Part shown: positions 38,571 to 51,100 of the stretch, piece after piece
Numbering within the stretch: the stretch's first letter is position 1
How the letters are laid out: each line of letters begins with the position of its first letter
NCBI GenBank assembly: GCA_013397075.1
Contig: VWZS01004857.1
Coordinates: 310,001 to 374,000, forward strand
Direction of reading: 5' to 3'
Source: Rhabdornis inornatus
Lineage: Eukaryota; Chordata; Aves; Passeriformes; Rhabdornithidae
Length of the DNA stretch: 64,000 bases
Position numbers and translations under genes: made by a program
Notes under the pieces: generated by a model
Told to the model about the DNA's origin: nothing
Database searches by the model: none
The model's input: only the letters and a program-made list of their open reading frames with translations

Positions 38571-39154
38571 TGTTCAGAATTATGAGAATTCTACCATGGT
38601 AGCTGGTATCATGCTATGTTTTGGATTTGTGATGAAAACAGTGTTGATAACAGAGAATTTTTAGCTATTACTAAGCAATGCTTTCACAGAGTCAAAGCTA
38701 TTTCAGTTTCTCATGCTGCACTACCAGTCGGCTGGCTAGGGATACACAAGAATTTGTGAGGGGACACAGCCAGGACAGCTGACCCCAACTGGCCAAAGGG
38801 ATGTTCCATACTATGTGGCATCATGCCCAGCATACAAAAATGGGGGAAGGAGAAGCAAGTGGGGGATGTTCTGAGTCACAGTGTTTGTCTTCCCATGTCA
38901 CCATTATGCCTGATGGAGCCCTGCTTTCCTGGGGATGCCTGAACACCTGCCTGCCCATGGGAGGGACTGACTGAATTCCTTGCTTCGTTTTGCTTGTGTG
39001 CTCAGCTTTTTCTTTACCTATTAAATTTAAACTGCCTTTATCTCAGCCATGAGTTTTCTCAGTTTTACCCTTCTGATTCTTTTCTTCATTCTACTGTGTG
39101 AAAGAGAGCGAGCAACTATGTGGGGCTGAGCTGCCTACAACAGTAAACCCTGGA
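38571..39154 (+). mobile_element. Decayed ERVL-type solo LTR
   Basis: The plus strand follows a widespread avian LTR in order: GTAGCTGGTATCATGCTATGTTTTGGATT near the start, GTTGATAACA, ACTAAGCAATGCTT, GGGACACAGCCAGGACAGCTGACC, CTGGCCAAAGGGATGTTCCATACTATGTGGCATCATGCCCAGCATA, a damaged TATA word (CATACAAAAA), and the ATTAAA polyadenylation word near 39020. The end is eroded (GTAAACCCTGGA in place of a CA-ended inverted repeat), no target duplication is visible, and few CpGs remain, so it is old. Boundaries are good to about 10 bases. Class assignment is from memory of the family. No retroviral genes were recognised downstream. Confidence 0.72.
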
Positions 39155-39873
39155 ATGCCACTACACATCTCTTCATGAATACTCTATGCTGTTCTTGTGC
39201 CCCTCTCCATAGCAAAAAGGAACTCAGAAAAAAAAAAGCAGAGAAGCAAAGCAGCATTGAAGCCAATTACAGAGGTTGTCTGAAGCCTTTTTTAAAATTA
39301 TTCCCATTACAAAGGACAACTGAAATGGCTAGTCTTGTATTCAGAGTCCAGCTAAGGGTGCATTGCAGAAGAGATCTATGGAACTGTGAAGATGTGAACA
39401 AGGAACAAATAAATGCTCAGAGTTCACCACCTCAAGTTGATGAACCTGTGGCAGATAAAAGTAAGCGTGGCAGAAACATGTGCAGGAGAACACAAAAATC
39501 AGTAAATCCACATGAGATTAGAAGGGGATTGAACAAAGAAGAGAATACCAAAAACATGATATGGTTCAGGAGCTGCAATATGTTAGAGCATAATCTAGGG
39601 AAATATCACACTGTGTTTGCTCCTCTCTTACACACTTCCCTGCACCTTGCTTCTCAAATTAATGCTGTTCTTGCATCCATTTCCATTTTTAAAGAGTTAC
39701 ATAGAGCAGTTTCCTGGTTTGTCACCTGTGTAGTAAATGTCAGAGTGGTTTCTAATGGAAATATTAATTTGCAAGATGCTCAAAAATCCATATATATAAT
39801 CAGCTCCTATTTAATAGAAGAACCTCAACCAAATGAGTTAATCAAACTATTCTTGTTTGTGGGGAATCGTTGA
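39130..39873 (+). other. Longest open frame in the window, unknown status
   Basis: From the stop at 39127-39129 the frame stays open for 248 codons; the first ATG at 39175 would give 232 residues. It overlaps the last bases of the ERVL-type LTR and runs into its 3' flank. The predicted protein is Lys/Arg-rich in its first half (KKELRKKKAEKQ near the start, later DKSKRGRNMCRRTQKS) and has a hydrophobic C-terminal third. I recognise no domain, no zinc knuckle, no protease motif and no retroviral gag signature. Codon use looks like ordinary AT-rich DNA. It could be chance (likely), a lineage-specific transcript promoted by the LTR, or an eroded retroviral leader region. No promoter or splice evidence is visible beyond the LTR itself. 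Confidence 0.15.
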
Positions 39874-41485
39874 TGAGCACAGTGGTTTTCAGATGGGTTA
39901 ATTCCTCATCTACAGATCTTCAAAACATTAGACGTGGAAGACAGTCCACATGAGAAGCATAACCTAGTGCTTGCCACTGCTTGTTACTTCTCAGCATAAT
40001 TTTATTGTACAGCCTAAACTGCAGAAATAGAGTGAAGTCCCATGGAGAAAAGGATAACCAAAATGGGGACAATGTAAAAGGTTAAGCAAAAAAGAAAACA
40101 CCAATAAAGCTAACAATCTCCAGGGAAGATTCACAAGGAGGAATTGTTATCAACAGGGTTAGGTCAAGAAAACCTCATGGTTAAAGGAAATACAGATTTC
40201 ATTTGGGGAAATGAAAGAAAACTGAAAAGGAAATTTTAGCTCCTAGTCCTTCAAAATTTATCTTAAAAAAACCCTCTCAGATAAAGAGGTGCAAATAAAA
40301 CGTCTGCCTGGAGGCCTCTCAGTTCAATAATTCTCAAGAAACTGAACTGGCCTATCTAATTTATTGGGCTATTAGCCTCAAGAAACTAGGTTTTAAAGAG
40401 CCCTAGCAAACAAAAACCACTAAGAGAGGGTCTTTGCTTACATATCACTTTTATCCCGAAGGTCTCCTAAATTCTTAAGGTACATTTACATCAGACTAAG
40501 AACAATAAACTGCCTTCCTCTCACCAGCTACAAAAAGCATAGAGAAGAGCTGTTTGTGCAACAGAGAGGCTCTTACCTGGAAGGCAGACTCCTGGTGACA
40601 GGACAGAGAAGAAAACTCCCTTGTGACTGCTGCTTGGTAAACAGGCATCACCCTAAATCACATTAATTAGTTTAATTTAGAGTCCCACAGAACAGTACAC
40701 AATGGCAGGAATGCAATACTGCAGTGCACAGCAAATGGGAAATTGCTAGTGGGCACTTTTTCATTCCTGTTCATCGCAGATCTGAGTGGATGGAAAGTGT
40801 TGGTATTTTCCTGACTGTAACAGAGTACCAAAGCTGATATATTAAGGAACAAAAGTAGAAGCCATGGCACGGGAAGGACTGTGAATGAAGAAAATATAAA
40901 ATATAAATGGGAAAAATGCTAAATTGTCTTAAAACAAGAGGACTGAGACCTTGTAACCCAGAGCAAGCCTGGAGACTGGCCACAAGTTAGTGCAAAATAG
41001 ATATTTAGGTGGGTCTGCAAGTCTGGAGATTTCTTTATTTATATCTTGACATTGCTTTAAACTGTTACACATGGAGTCTTCTAAATCCATAGGAAAACAC
41101 TCGAGAAGTGTACTTTTTATCCCATCTTTTTTGTGATTAAGCTGGAAGACTGTCAAGGATGGACATCAGATAGGTGCAACACATTTTCTAGGCTGTTTCT
41201 GAGCTTTTCCTACACTGAGTGTGCTGAGGGAGTCACAGCTTAGACTGCTCCAAAACCACACAAATGGGCTCTCAGCGTGGGATGAAGCATCCCTTTGGAG
41301 AGCTAATTGAAAGAAGCAGTTCCACAATAGCTGCCCAAGGCCAGATCTCTATTGGAGGCCAAAACAACTGTTGACAAAGCGGCGAATATGAGAATCAGCT
41401 GCTTGAGCCAGCCTCTGGCACACGCTGCTCTCTGCCCTGCTTGGGCTGGAATACAGAAATCACAGGTCTCTCTATGGTGCAGTGT
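39874..41485. other. Unique DNA, no gene seen
   Basis: AT-rich single-copy DNA with frames under 80 codons. About 41205-41480 is GC-richer and non-repetitive, directly before the next LTR. No element was recognised. Confidence 0.5.
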
Positions 41486-42149
41486 TGTCCTGGTTTAGGG
41501 CAAATTTGGGAGGAAACTTTCGAAGGGGTCCCTCTAGAAAGCAGATTCAAGCGGCCTCTCCCCCAACTGAATCTTTTCTTTGAGAAAAGATTTCCTTGGA
41601 GAAAAGTGGAAAAAACTGTTTGTTTAACAAGCAAAGTATTCACAAGCATTAAAAAAAAAGAGAAAAATATTAAACAATGGAACCTCTTGCTGTTTTGAAG
41701 TGGTGGCATATTCAGAAAGTCCCTGCCGTGGGGTGTGGCTCAGCTCGCTCAGTCCCTCTCAGTCCTTCCTGTGCTGGAAAATGCCGTGTCCCGGCCCCGG
41801 TGAGCCCCAGGTGTGAGCTCCTGGTGTTCTTCTGGGTTTTCAGTCCAGAGCAGGGCTGATGAGTTCCAAGAAAAAGAAAAGCCACAGAAGCTGGGGAACT
41901 TCTCTACCCCAGCTAGCTAAAAAACTAACTATGAGCCAAGGAGAGCTCTCTCCCACTGTCTGTCCGGGCTGCAGACAGCATAATCCAGGAGAAGGATGCA
42001 GAGGAGCAGGTGCAGTCTCTGATAACAAACTGCACGCTTGTTCTCCCCTCTTCACTCTCAGAACCTGTCTTAAAGCTGCAGAACTTAATATCCAGCTTAA
42101 ACAGAACATATGATTTGGGATACAAGCATCATAAAGTCACCCTAGGGCA
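41486..42149 (-). mobile_element. Solo LTR of family A (older copy)
   Basis: This copy shares its start with the LTR at 238 (TGTCCTGGTTTAGGGCAAAT), the middle motif AGTGGAAAAAACTGTTT, and the end (GGGATACAAGCATCATAAAGTCACCCTAGGGCA). It is clearly diverged along its length. The terminal inverted repeat is damaged (CCTAGGGCA in place of CCAGGACA), the flanks show no clean target duplication, and the AATAAA word of the younger copy is mutated here. It lacks the AAGC and CA microsatellites of the younger copy. Orientation is the same as the 238-866 copy, taken as minus. No viral genes adjoin it. The perfect private target duplication of the other copy shows that the two are separate insertions, not two ends of one provirus. 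Confidence 0.82.
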
Positions 42150-45100
42150 TCTCTGCATTCTGGGCAAAGACACCCTCCAGTTCTGGAAATGCAGCATGCT
42201 GGCAGTTGATTCCAGTGTACTGAGAAGTGCTAGATCTAGTAATTCCTATTTATAGGTTAGCATTGGGACGATTTGAGAGATAATATCTATTGTTAGATCA
42301 AACTGCAGTAGCTGCAAATTGTTTAAAAAGGAGGTGTAAATCTACACGTATTCAGAGATTTAGTTCCTCAGCTGGATGCTTGCAAAGTTTGCAAATTGGG
42401 TGCTGTTTGTACTGATTCAAACTTCTTTCATCAAATTAGAACTAGCTCTGTGGGAGAACAAGTGCCCTCTTCCTCTCAATGCAGTTAACAAAGCAAAATT
42501 ATCAGAGCATTTTTCCTGCAATATTCCTCATTAAAGGATGTTGATGGATAAGCAGAATATAATATGGTGGGGAAAGAAAGAAAGAATATTACTCCACAGA
42601 TGATTTTTTCCCCCAGGATCAGGAATCAGATTCCTCAATTTACAGTGACGTGTTATGTCATATCCATCTAAAAATAAATAATATAAAATTATATCAGATT
42701 AGGTCATCTTTACATTTTCTGTATAAATTAAATCAGATCTGATCTGGAATTCACTGACACAAGCAGTGAACTCTAAAATGCTCTTTTCATCCAGACACTG
42801 TTCATAGAAGAACTGCACTGAAATTATTTTCACTCTTTGCACCAACCTAAATGTCAAAAGAAGGAAGATGCAAAAGTGCAGATGAGGGCATATAATTTTT
42901 TTTCATTTTGATAATTTAAGATATTAGTGATATGAGTAGCAGCTATTTTAAGCATGGAATATATGCATTTCCATCTATGCCTTTCCAAAACTGCTTTTCT
43001 TACTGTACCTAGCAGTCTTTGCAGTGCTCTCCACAAAGTATAAACATAATTAATTGATTGTGGTCTGTATTAAAAACTCCAGCAGAGGACATCACACATG
43101 CAGCTGTCAGCTGCAAAACTCAATTCTGTCCCTCAGAGCTTTGTCTTCCACATTTACATTATGCTGCACCTGGAAGACATTTTTCACCATTACCAGACAC
43201 ACATAAACTGTAGCTTGAAAGTGTAAATAAACGTACAGAGGAGCTACTCATTAAGACTCAAGCATCTATTACAGACAGTCATCAGCACCAGACAGCACTA
43301 GACATACAGCAAAGGATGACTTTCTCTTTCATTTTATTAATTCTGTGAAAGTTTCCAAGTCTCCTGCCTAAAGATCAATGGTCTCAGATTTTCACTTCTT
43401 TAGTTCATTCAATTACAACCAATATTACTTACTTGATTACTGGACCTGTTCCTCATGAGAAAGTGGTGATCATTTAATATATCAGGCACAAGCAGTGCTC
43501 TGCATTCCACTCATTGGACTACATAACACTGTTTGCATATGTAAGTTAGCACTGTGGAGTGTCCAAGTTTTCCCATTTGTTCAGCAGCTGAAAATGTATG
43601 GCAGTAACTCAGTCAAAGTCTGCCTGCTGTCAGATCCAGATGACAATGAGTGATTGGGTGACAGTGGATGACATTCATTTCCTTTTCTTGCATACTGATG
43701 ATCATCAAACATAAAATTGCAAACTTTGGTTAATCTGGGACTTCTGAAAGTCTGCTGAAACCTGTTTTAAATGACTGCTCAAGAAACAAGAAGTAGCAAA
43801 GTGTTCATAGACCAAATTACCTAATAACAGGGAAACGTACTCTGGGTAAATAAGCTTGAAAATAATAACAAATAATAACAATTTAAAAACCTAAGAGATG
43901 AGTAGAAATCTGAATTGGAACTTTTTTCTACCCTGTTTAGTTAATGCGTTTTGGCACTGATTCATAGCCTTATCTCTCCCATCAGCACTAATATTTTAAC
44001 TAATGTAATTCATTTAATTATGGGTAAAACTGAAGAATGTTCATTATTCAGACCATAATACTGGTTTAAACATTTTAAATTGTTTTGTTCCCTGACACAG
44101 ACTGCCTTGAATCTGAAAACTGTTTTTTTCATCCATTTTGTTCTAAATTAGCAATGCCTTCCTCTCTATATTTTGCCATTTTAAGTATACTTATTCTGAA
44201 ACCATATTATTTGTTTAAAAAATTCTAAAAGCCTTATCTGCTTTTATTTTACTTTGAAACAAAAATGTGCTCTTTAGAGTGATTATATTTTAAGGCTTCA
44301 TATCTTACAGATAGTGTAACATGGTTGGAAGATGCACTGTCATAACTTGCTAGGACAAAATAACTTCATACTGCCTGTGAGTGGAGGGTTTCTTTCTTTT
44401 CTTTTTTCACTCCAGGTTGTATATTCCTGGGCTCAGAGGGTCACAGAAGGACAGAATCACTAATTCATCTCCCTAAAAAGTAGCAAGAACCAAACGGAGA
44501 GTAAATAAAAATTGAGACAGAAGGTATCTCTTTAGGATATGGAAGTGCTTTACACCATTAAATCTCTAAGAGATATAGATTCCCCAGGGGCTGGCAGCAC
44601 ACAAACCAGAGCCCAGGACACATTGCTCCTGTGCCTGGGCCTGTCTGTCAGCTGTGCTATGAAAACATTACCACAGCATAAATGTTTAATAGTGGAGAGA
44701 GACAATGTGATTGATATAACTAGAAAGCAAATCCAGTCATGTATTGACTGTGCTGTTCCACTTCCTCTGCAGCCTGACTCTGGGACTTAATGAAAGAAAA
44801 AGAGTACATTAAAATCATGCTGACAACAAAAAACAAAGCAGGGATCTTTTAGCTATTCTAGGAACCATCTGTAAAAGTCAGTCAGCTTAGAGCAGCAGTA
44901 AGCCAAAATCTTCTTGGGGAAATTTGTGATGATGTAATATGGCCATCCCAAATGTATGGCTATAAATTCTATAGCACACCACACTTTGTAAGACACTATA
45001 AAGATTTTATGGCCATGCATCTGGGATGAGTGCTTTGCTCATGAGTGATGGAGCCACCAGTGAGTTATCTAGATCTTTGCCAGAGGAGCAGCATAGAACA

Positions 45101-48100
45101 TAAACACTTTTACAGGACTCCACACCATTCCTTGTAGTAATCTGAGGATGGAATTTCTCAGTTTTACTTATTTTTGGTCCCTGTTGGAAGAGCAATGGTT
45201 AGAAACACTGTTGTATGGAGAACAGCAGAACTCATTTCTATCACCACTCCCTCCAGCATAATATTTATAAATATAACATATAAATATTTATATAATTATA
45301 AATATATATTTATATAATGAAGAATTGTCAATTCAGTTGCACGGCTGTAATGTGACTTACAGATGCCTGTGGTACTGCCATCACCACAGATGCAATGGAC
45401 ATGTGCTCAGGAGGAGTCAGGAAGACAGCAGTGGCCACTACGCTGGCAGACTGGACATTCCTCTGCTTCTACAACCACTGCACCTCTGCACACATTGCAG
45501 AACAAAGTGGAAATCATTCCAGTGCATCATTCCTTTTGATGGGCTCTGAGGGTTTTCTGTATATCAAGTTATCCAGGCAATATACAACACAGTTCTTACA
45601 ATTAAATTAGCACTGTACAGATCTGGACCCCATAGCTACACAGTGACCTCAATAGAAGGTAATTAATCTATCCCCTTCCCCACTTTACACTGAGCAATGT
45701 TATCCAACAACCAGTTCCTCAGAGACCTACTTGGAAGGAAATGTCACTATATACATCCAGGATTTCATCTCATGTGTTAAAAGGGAGCCTGGACCCATCT
45801 TCAAAGAAGTACTTGGCACATTATCCAGTCTGGAGATCCATGGAGGATCTACAGCTGATAATTTGAAGGAAACAGAGCTAAACCTCTAGAATCCAAAACT
45901 AGTAGATTTCATGAAATGACTTCATATATTTTCTTATGTTTGTATGTTGTATTCATGTCTCTTACATTCAATAGTGGTGGCCTTCGCTGGGGGCTAGAAT
46001 TCAGGATGCATATTACTGTTTCTTCCATGCATCCTTAAGTACACTTAATTTAGTAAAGAACTAAATTACTGGTCATCCTGAATAGGGCAAGGTCTACTGG
46101 ATCCTTCTTTTTCAAAAATGTGGTTTGCTTGATTTTTAAGAGATTTGTATTCTTTCTTCTTCACAATGTGGTCAAACTATCCATCAAGAAAGAAAGACTA
46201 CTTTAATTGCACAGATTTCCTTTTATATTGTATTCCTAGACTGCTGAAGTACTACTGTTGGGTTCTGCTACCAGTTTTAACATAGAAGAATTTTGGGGAC
46301 TTGGTTTGTGAAAAAAGCTATTAGAAAGATGTCACAGCATGCACACTTTTGTTAATATATGCATTGCTGTAAGTATATATGTATAAAACATATTTTAGTA
46401 CTTCAAGTAAAGAAATAAATTGCAGAACAGTTTGAACAGCAAATGATCTTCAACCTACAGAGAACTTGGAAGATGTATTCATCAAATGGGTTGTATAATC
46501 TATGACAAGATTAGAGGGGGCTACAAAAGAGTACAAAAGAACAAGAATAACAAGAAAACCAAGACCAAGTAGTTAATACTAAGACTAAGCCAAAAACTCC
46601 TTTTCACATACCAAAACCAGTAAAGACACAGGAAGATGATACGTATTTCCTATTGTCATGCATCAACAGAGCTGTTTAATAGGCTACCTGAGTAAAACTG
46701 CAGAAAACACAGGGGTTTACAGGTGGCAATGAGGTCCAGTTCATAGATGGCAGACTTGCTACGGTGTAACTGGAGACTTAAATTGGTCCATCAAGTGCTC
46801 TATTGCTGGTAGTCACAAGGGAAAAGAGAATAATCCAATGTGAACTTCAAGTTTAGGTTATGTTCACGATGGCTGACAGACAGGAACAAAATTAAGTGTC
46901 TTTTTCATTGCTCACAGAGGACATCTGATATGGAAATAATTTGGAGATGATAGGTACAGAACCTCACAATGCCATTTCCAGAATCATTTTTCAGCATAGA
47001 GCTGCACTTTAAACTACTGTCAGATAATCAAAACATTTGGGAGCATCAGATGATACTACCACTATCTGATGCTAATACCTTTTTGCCAGAGACCATCAAT
47101 TTATGTCAGTGAAGAAAAGGAAAAGCAAACAAACAACAGAAATGATGAACTGAGTGCTCTCTCTTTTGACCCCATAGCATAATCTAAGGATCAGCATCCG
47201 ACTTCACAAAATGAGATTAATGGAGTCCAGAACCATCCACCCTGGCAACATACTGTTCATCAAATGCTTTGGGGGAGTTTCTGCAAGCTGTGTGTGGTTC
47301 AACACTGAAATCAGTGCTTTGTACCTCACCTTGGACACTCTTGAATGTCTAACCTTCCTCTATAACAACCCAAAAGCTTCAGCAGTGGATGAAGAAGTAA
47401 TAGGTATCTTCCTCAGACATTTATCACTAACCATGTTGTTTGCAGAGCTGCACATGGTTTGGGCATGGGTCCTATGTAGCAGAGCCAAATGTAAAAAAAG
47501 GGAGCCATTTCATGCAATTCATTGAGGCCCTGACAGCACCAAAGCTGGTTTTACAAGAGGAGCCAGCACATGGGTAAATTGAGCAAGGCAGTATTTAGAA
47601 ACGTTGGAGGGGGAAGGATGGAAGGACACAGAGTCTTTCAAAGATACCCACGAGAGTCAGTCAGGCTCTCACACCTGTACAGACACTGTTTCTCAGCAGC
47701 TGGCAGCAGGTTCTGCTCTGCTGCTTTAAGGGAAGCTTATCTAGCTTTGCTCACAGTGAAGCGTGAGATTAGGTTAGACAAAATATTCACATGGCTGTCT
47801 CAAATACCTTTCTCTATTTCTTTTCTCTTTGCTAAATGACAGTGACTCTGTATGATGAAGGATTCTGGTCAAGTATCACAATATTTCAGAAGCAAGGAAT
47901 TGCAGGTGCCTGGAACTCACTGTGGTACAGCAGTAAGATTACATGTTTGTCCTGGAGATGAAAGCAAAGGGCCTGGTTTGAGTTTGATTTTTACCTTAGC
48001 ATAACTTCAGTGCAAGTTAAAAAAAAAAAGAAAACAGGCATTTTTTCAGATGTGCAGACAAGCCTACAGAAAGGCAACAGGGATACAACACTGGAATCAC

Positions 48101-51100
48101 AAACATGGCTAAGGACTCCTTCCACAGTGGCATGCATGGTAGTAAATCCTTCATCTGTAGGTGTCTAAGAATATAAGGACAGGAGGTGAGAGCATCATGT
48201 GTGCCAACACCCAAAGACTTGATGCCCACTGATATTTCTTTTTTTAAAATAGGCACTTAATATTTACTACATGACTGATTTACAAAGTCCTGTTGGGTAT
48301 TAAGAAAAACCAAATACCCACAGCTCATTACCATGCTTTTATCATCACACAGTTCAACATGGAACACCCCTGGCTTGCCACTGGTAGCCTGCAAATACTG
48401 TAAAGTAGACCAAGCAAAATTAAGCACAACACTTAAAGATTGTCTATTTCTCTACAAAGAAAAGTTAAGTGCTTTTATTGTTCGAGTCCTGTCACGAGGC
48501 TGTTGGTGAAAACTAAACTCTGAGCCTTTCAGTGGGGTTGGCAATCCTCAGGGTGAGGCTGCCTTGATGTTCAATGTGAATGACTTGCTAACCCACAGTA
48601 TTGACCTCTGCCTTTCCACTATGCTTGCATATTAGTTTAAACTGATAATTTCTCTGAAAACATCCTGCTTACCTTGGTCAATGTGGTGAGGCTTGTTTAT
48701 TATTTTCTTGTCATTAAGAAGTTAGGCACTTAAAAGAAGAAGGAAGACTTGCAGAATAAAAGGGAGAATGTGTGGAATCCAAAGTTGAAAACTTCTGTAA
48801 ATATTTCCATTAATCTCATGTTTTAAACCAATGTGTTTTCTTTACCTATAAACAAAGTCAAGTTAAAATACCACCAATCATGCTTGAGCAATCTAACATC
48901 CTATGTGTTCTGTCTTCTTGTACAGAGTAAAGAACTGAAAAAAATTAGATGAAGAAGAGTTAGCTGTGTGCTGCTGTCAAGCTGAATGAAGACACAGATA
49001 GGACATAATTATATCCCAGGACCTCAAACTAACCTGTGAAATCTGGATCTTGTACTGAGGCCAATTTGTGTGGAAGCTGGTTTGGGACCCATTATTTCTC
49101 TCTTGTGTCTTTTGGAGGGCATGGCACAGAAAGAATTATGGAGGAAAACAGAAAGGCAAATAAGAAAATTAAGTTAATATTTTTTGAAACATCAAATGAA
49201 AGCTACTTCTAACAATGAAAAATTCCCCAAAGAGAAGGATTAGAAGTCCTTTGATTCGAGCCAGTAAATCTGTTCAAGACTGATGTTCAAGAGCCATAAT
49301 CTTGCATTGACAGAACAATGGGATACATGACTCAAAGCTTTTATGTTTGCTGTGGACTGTTTTTTTTTCCTCTCCTAGTATGTGTGTACTGAAATTTCAG
49401 ATTGACAGTGTTGTAACTGAGGAGAAGGGGGCACTGCAATATGATTACCTAAGATTCTCCCAGACAAGAGTCACACCCAGAGCTCACATCAGTTTGCCAC
49501 AGGTCTCCCTCCACTGTGCAATGAACTAGACCGAAGTGTCATTCTCTCCCCATTCCAGCACATCCCTCATCAGCTTCCAGCAACAGGGTCAAACCCCTCA
49601 GGAAAATGGTCCTGAGCTACCCCCAGGCAGCTGGGATTGACATGGCTCTTCAACTATCCACGTGACATTACATGAAACAACTCGAATTTGCAGTCCAACA
49701 CCAAGGGTGAATTTCAATTTGACTGGCCCACTTCATCACCATAAATAGTAAATTTCTCTGCTTGGCCCTGTGATCCCTCAGAGATACAGATACACATATC
49801 ACTCCCAGTGTTTCAATGGTATCTTTTTATGAGAGAGAAACTGTTTTCATCTCTCGCTTGATGTGAGTATTGAGCATTAAGAACAGATCTTTCACAAGAT
49901 CCTTCACCAAAATTATTAGAATCATTTTGTAATTAAAGATCTTGTGGAAGCAAAATGCAGTGAGCACAGAACTGAACGGAAGAGAATCAAATAGAATTTT
50001 CCACTGGCTTGCCATACCTCCAACATGGCAAATCACACTGAAATGTAGAAAACCGAACAGCAATAGTACTACAGTTAGGTAAAAGTTTGCATTTCAAATT
50101 CTACCAGCCAAGACAGAAGATATAACCTGGTACATATGACCTCTTCTTGGTTTTTCATTTAAAATTATCATGAGATCTTTAGCTTCTACCCAGTTGCAAA
50201 TCATAAACAGATAAAGTGACTCATCTTGTGGTCTTATCCAAAGGAAAACATTTCCTAACAAATCACAGAGCCAAAGTTGAAAGCCCTGAGGCCATATCTG
50301 TATCTACACTAGTAAAGGAAATGTGCCAGGGCCTGTTTTCTGGCTCTGAGATCAGTTGACACATGTTACCACATGTCTTCTACTAAGTTCTCTTAGCCTC
50401 CAGAGCAGGGTCATCCAAGCTGCCACAGCAAGTACTATTCTGTGGTATTTACTAAGCCACACACTGAGCCTGGAAAGTCTTTGAGAAAACGCTAGTTATT
50501 CTGGCTGAAAAGAGTGCCAGGGTCTATTTCAACAGGTGCCTGGGCATGCTGTGACATCATTTCATTCAGCAGCACAGGTGCAGCCTAAGTCTCAATTATC
50601 AGAGCTTTAAATCTGCAGAAGTAATAGCAAGGCAGGAAGCTAGATCTGGGACTTTTACATATGGGACCATCTTTAAACTGAATGTGTGACTCATTACGGA
50701 AAGGAGACTCACTGTGAAAGTCACAGTAGGATTAAGCATCCTGACATTTGAGAGACGTTCAGATCTATGTTATCTGGGTCTGAGATTATGCTTAAAGTAT
50801 ATCTCTAACTGAAACTCTGCTAACATCAGTCTTGAGAAATGGTACTTTCGCACTGTAACCACAAAGGTAATATTAGTGCTGAGAGACTATTTTACAGTGT
50901 TACTTCACTGCAGTGAACCAATATAGAATTTATTGGACCTGTAGAGCTGCCTCAGAAAAAAATTATTTAAAAGAATGTGAAACTGACCTTAAATAGCTCC
51001 TTGGTTATGAATGATAACACCACCGAGCCCTTGTGTTCTGGTCTGCAAGATTCCAGAAGCAGACTGAAGCATATAACTTCAGACAGAGGTATTGCAAACT

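Noticed and set aside
238..42149. The two family-A LTRs as the ends of one large provirus
   Set aside because: The first has its own perfect target duplication, the two are strongly diverged, and the 41 kb between them has no retroviral genes.
48478..48492. GTTCGAGTCC, like a tRNA B box
   Set aside because: No A box, no acceptor or T-stem pairing and no cloverleaf could be built around it.
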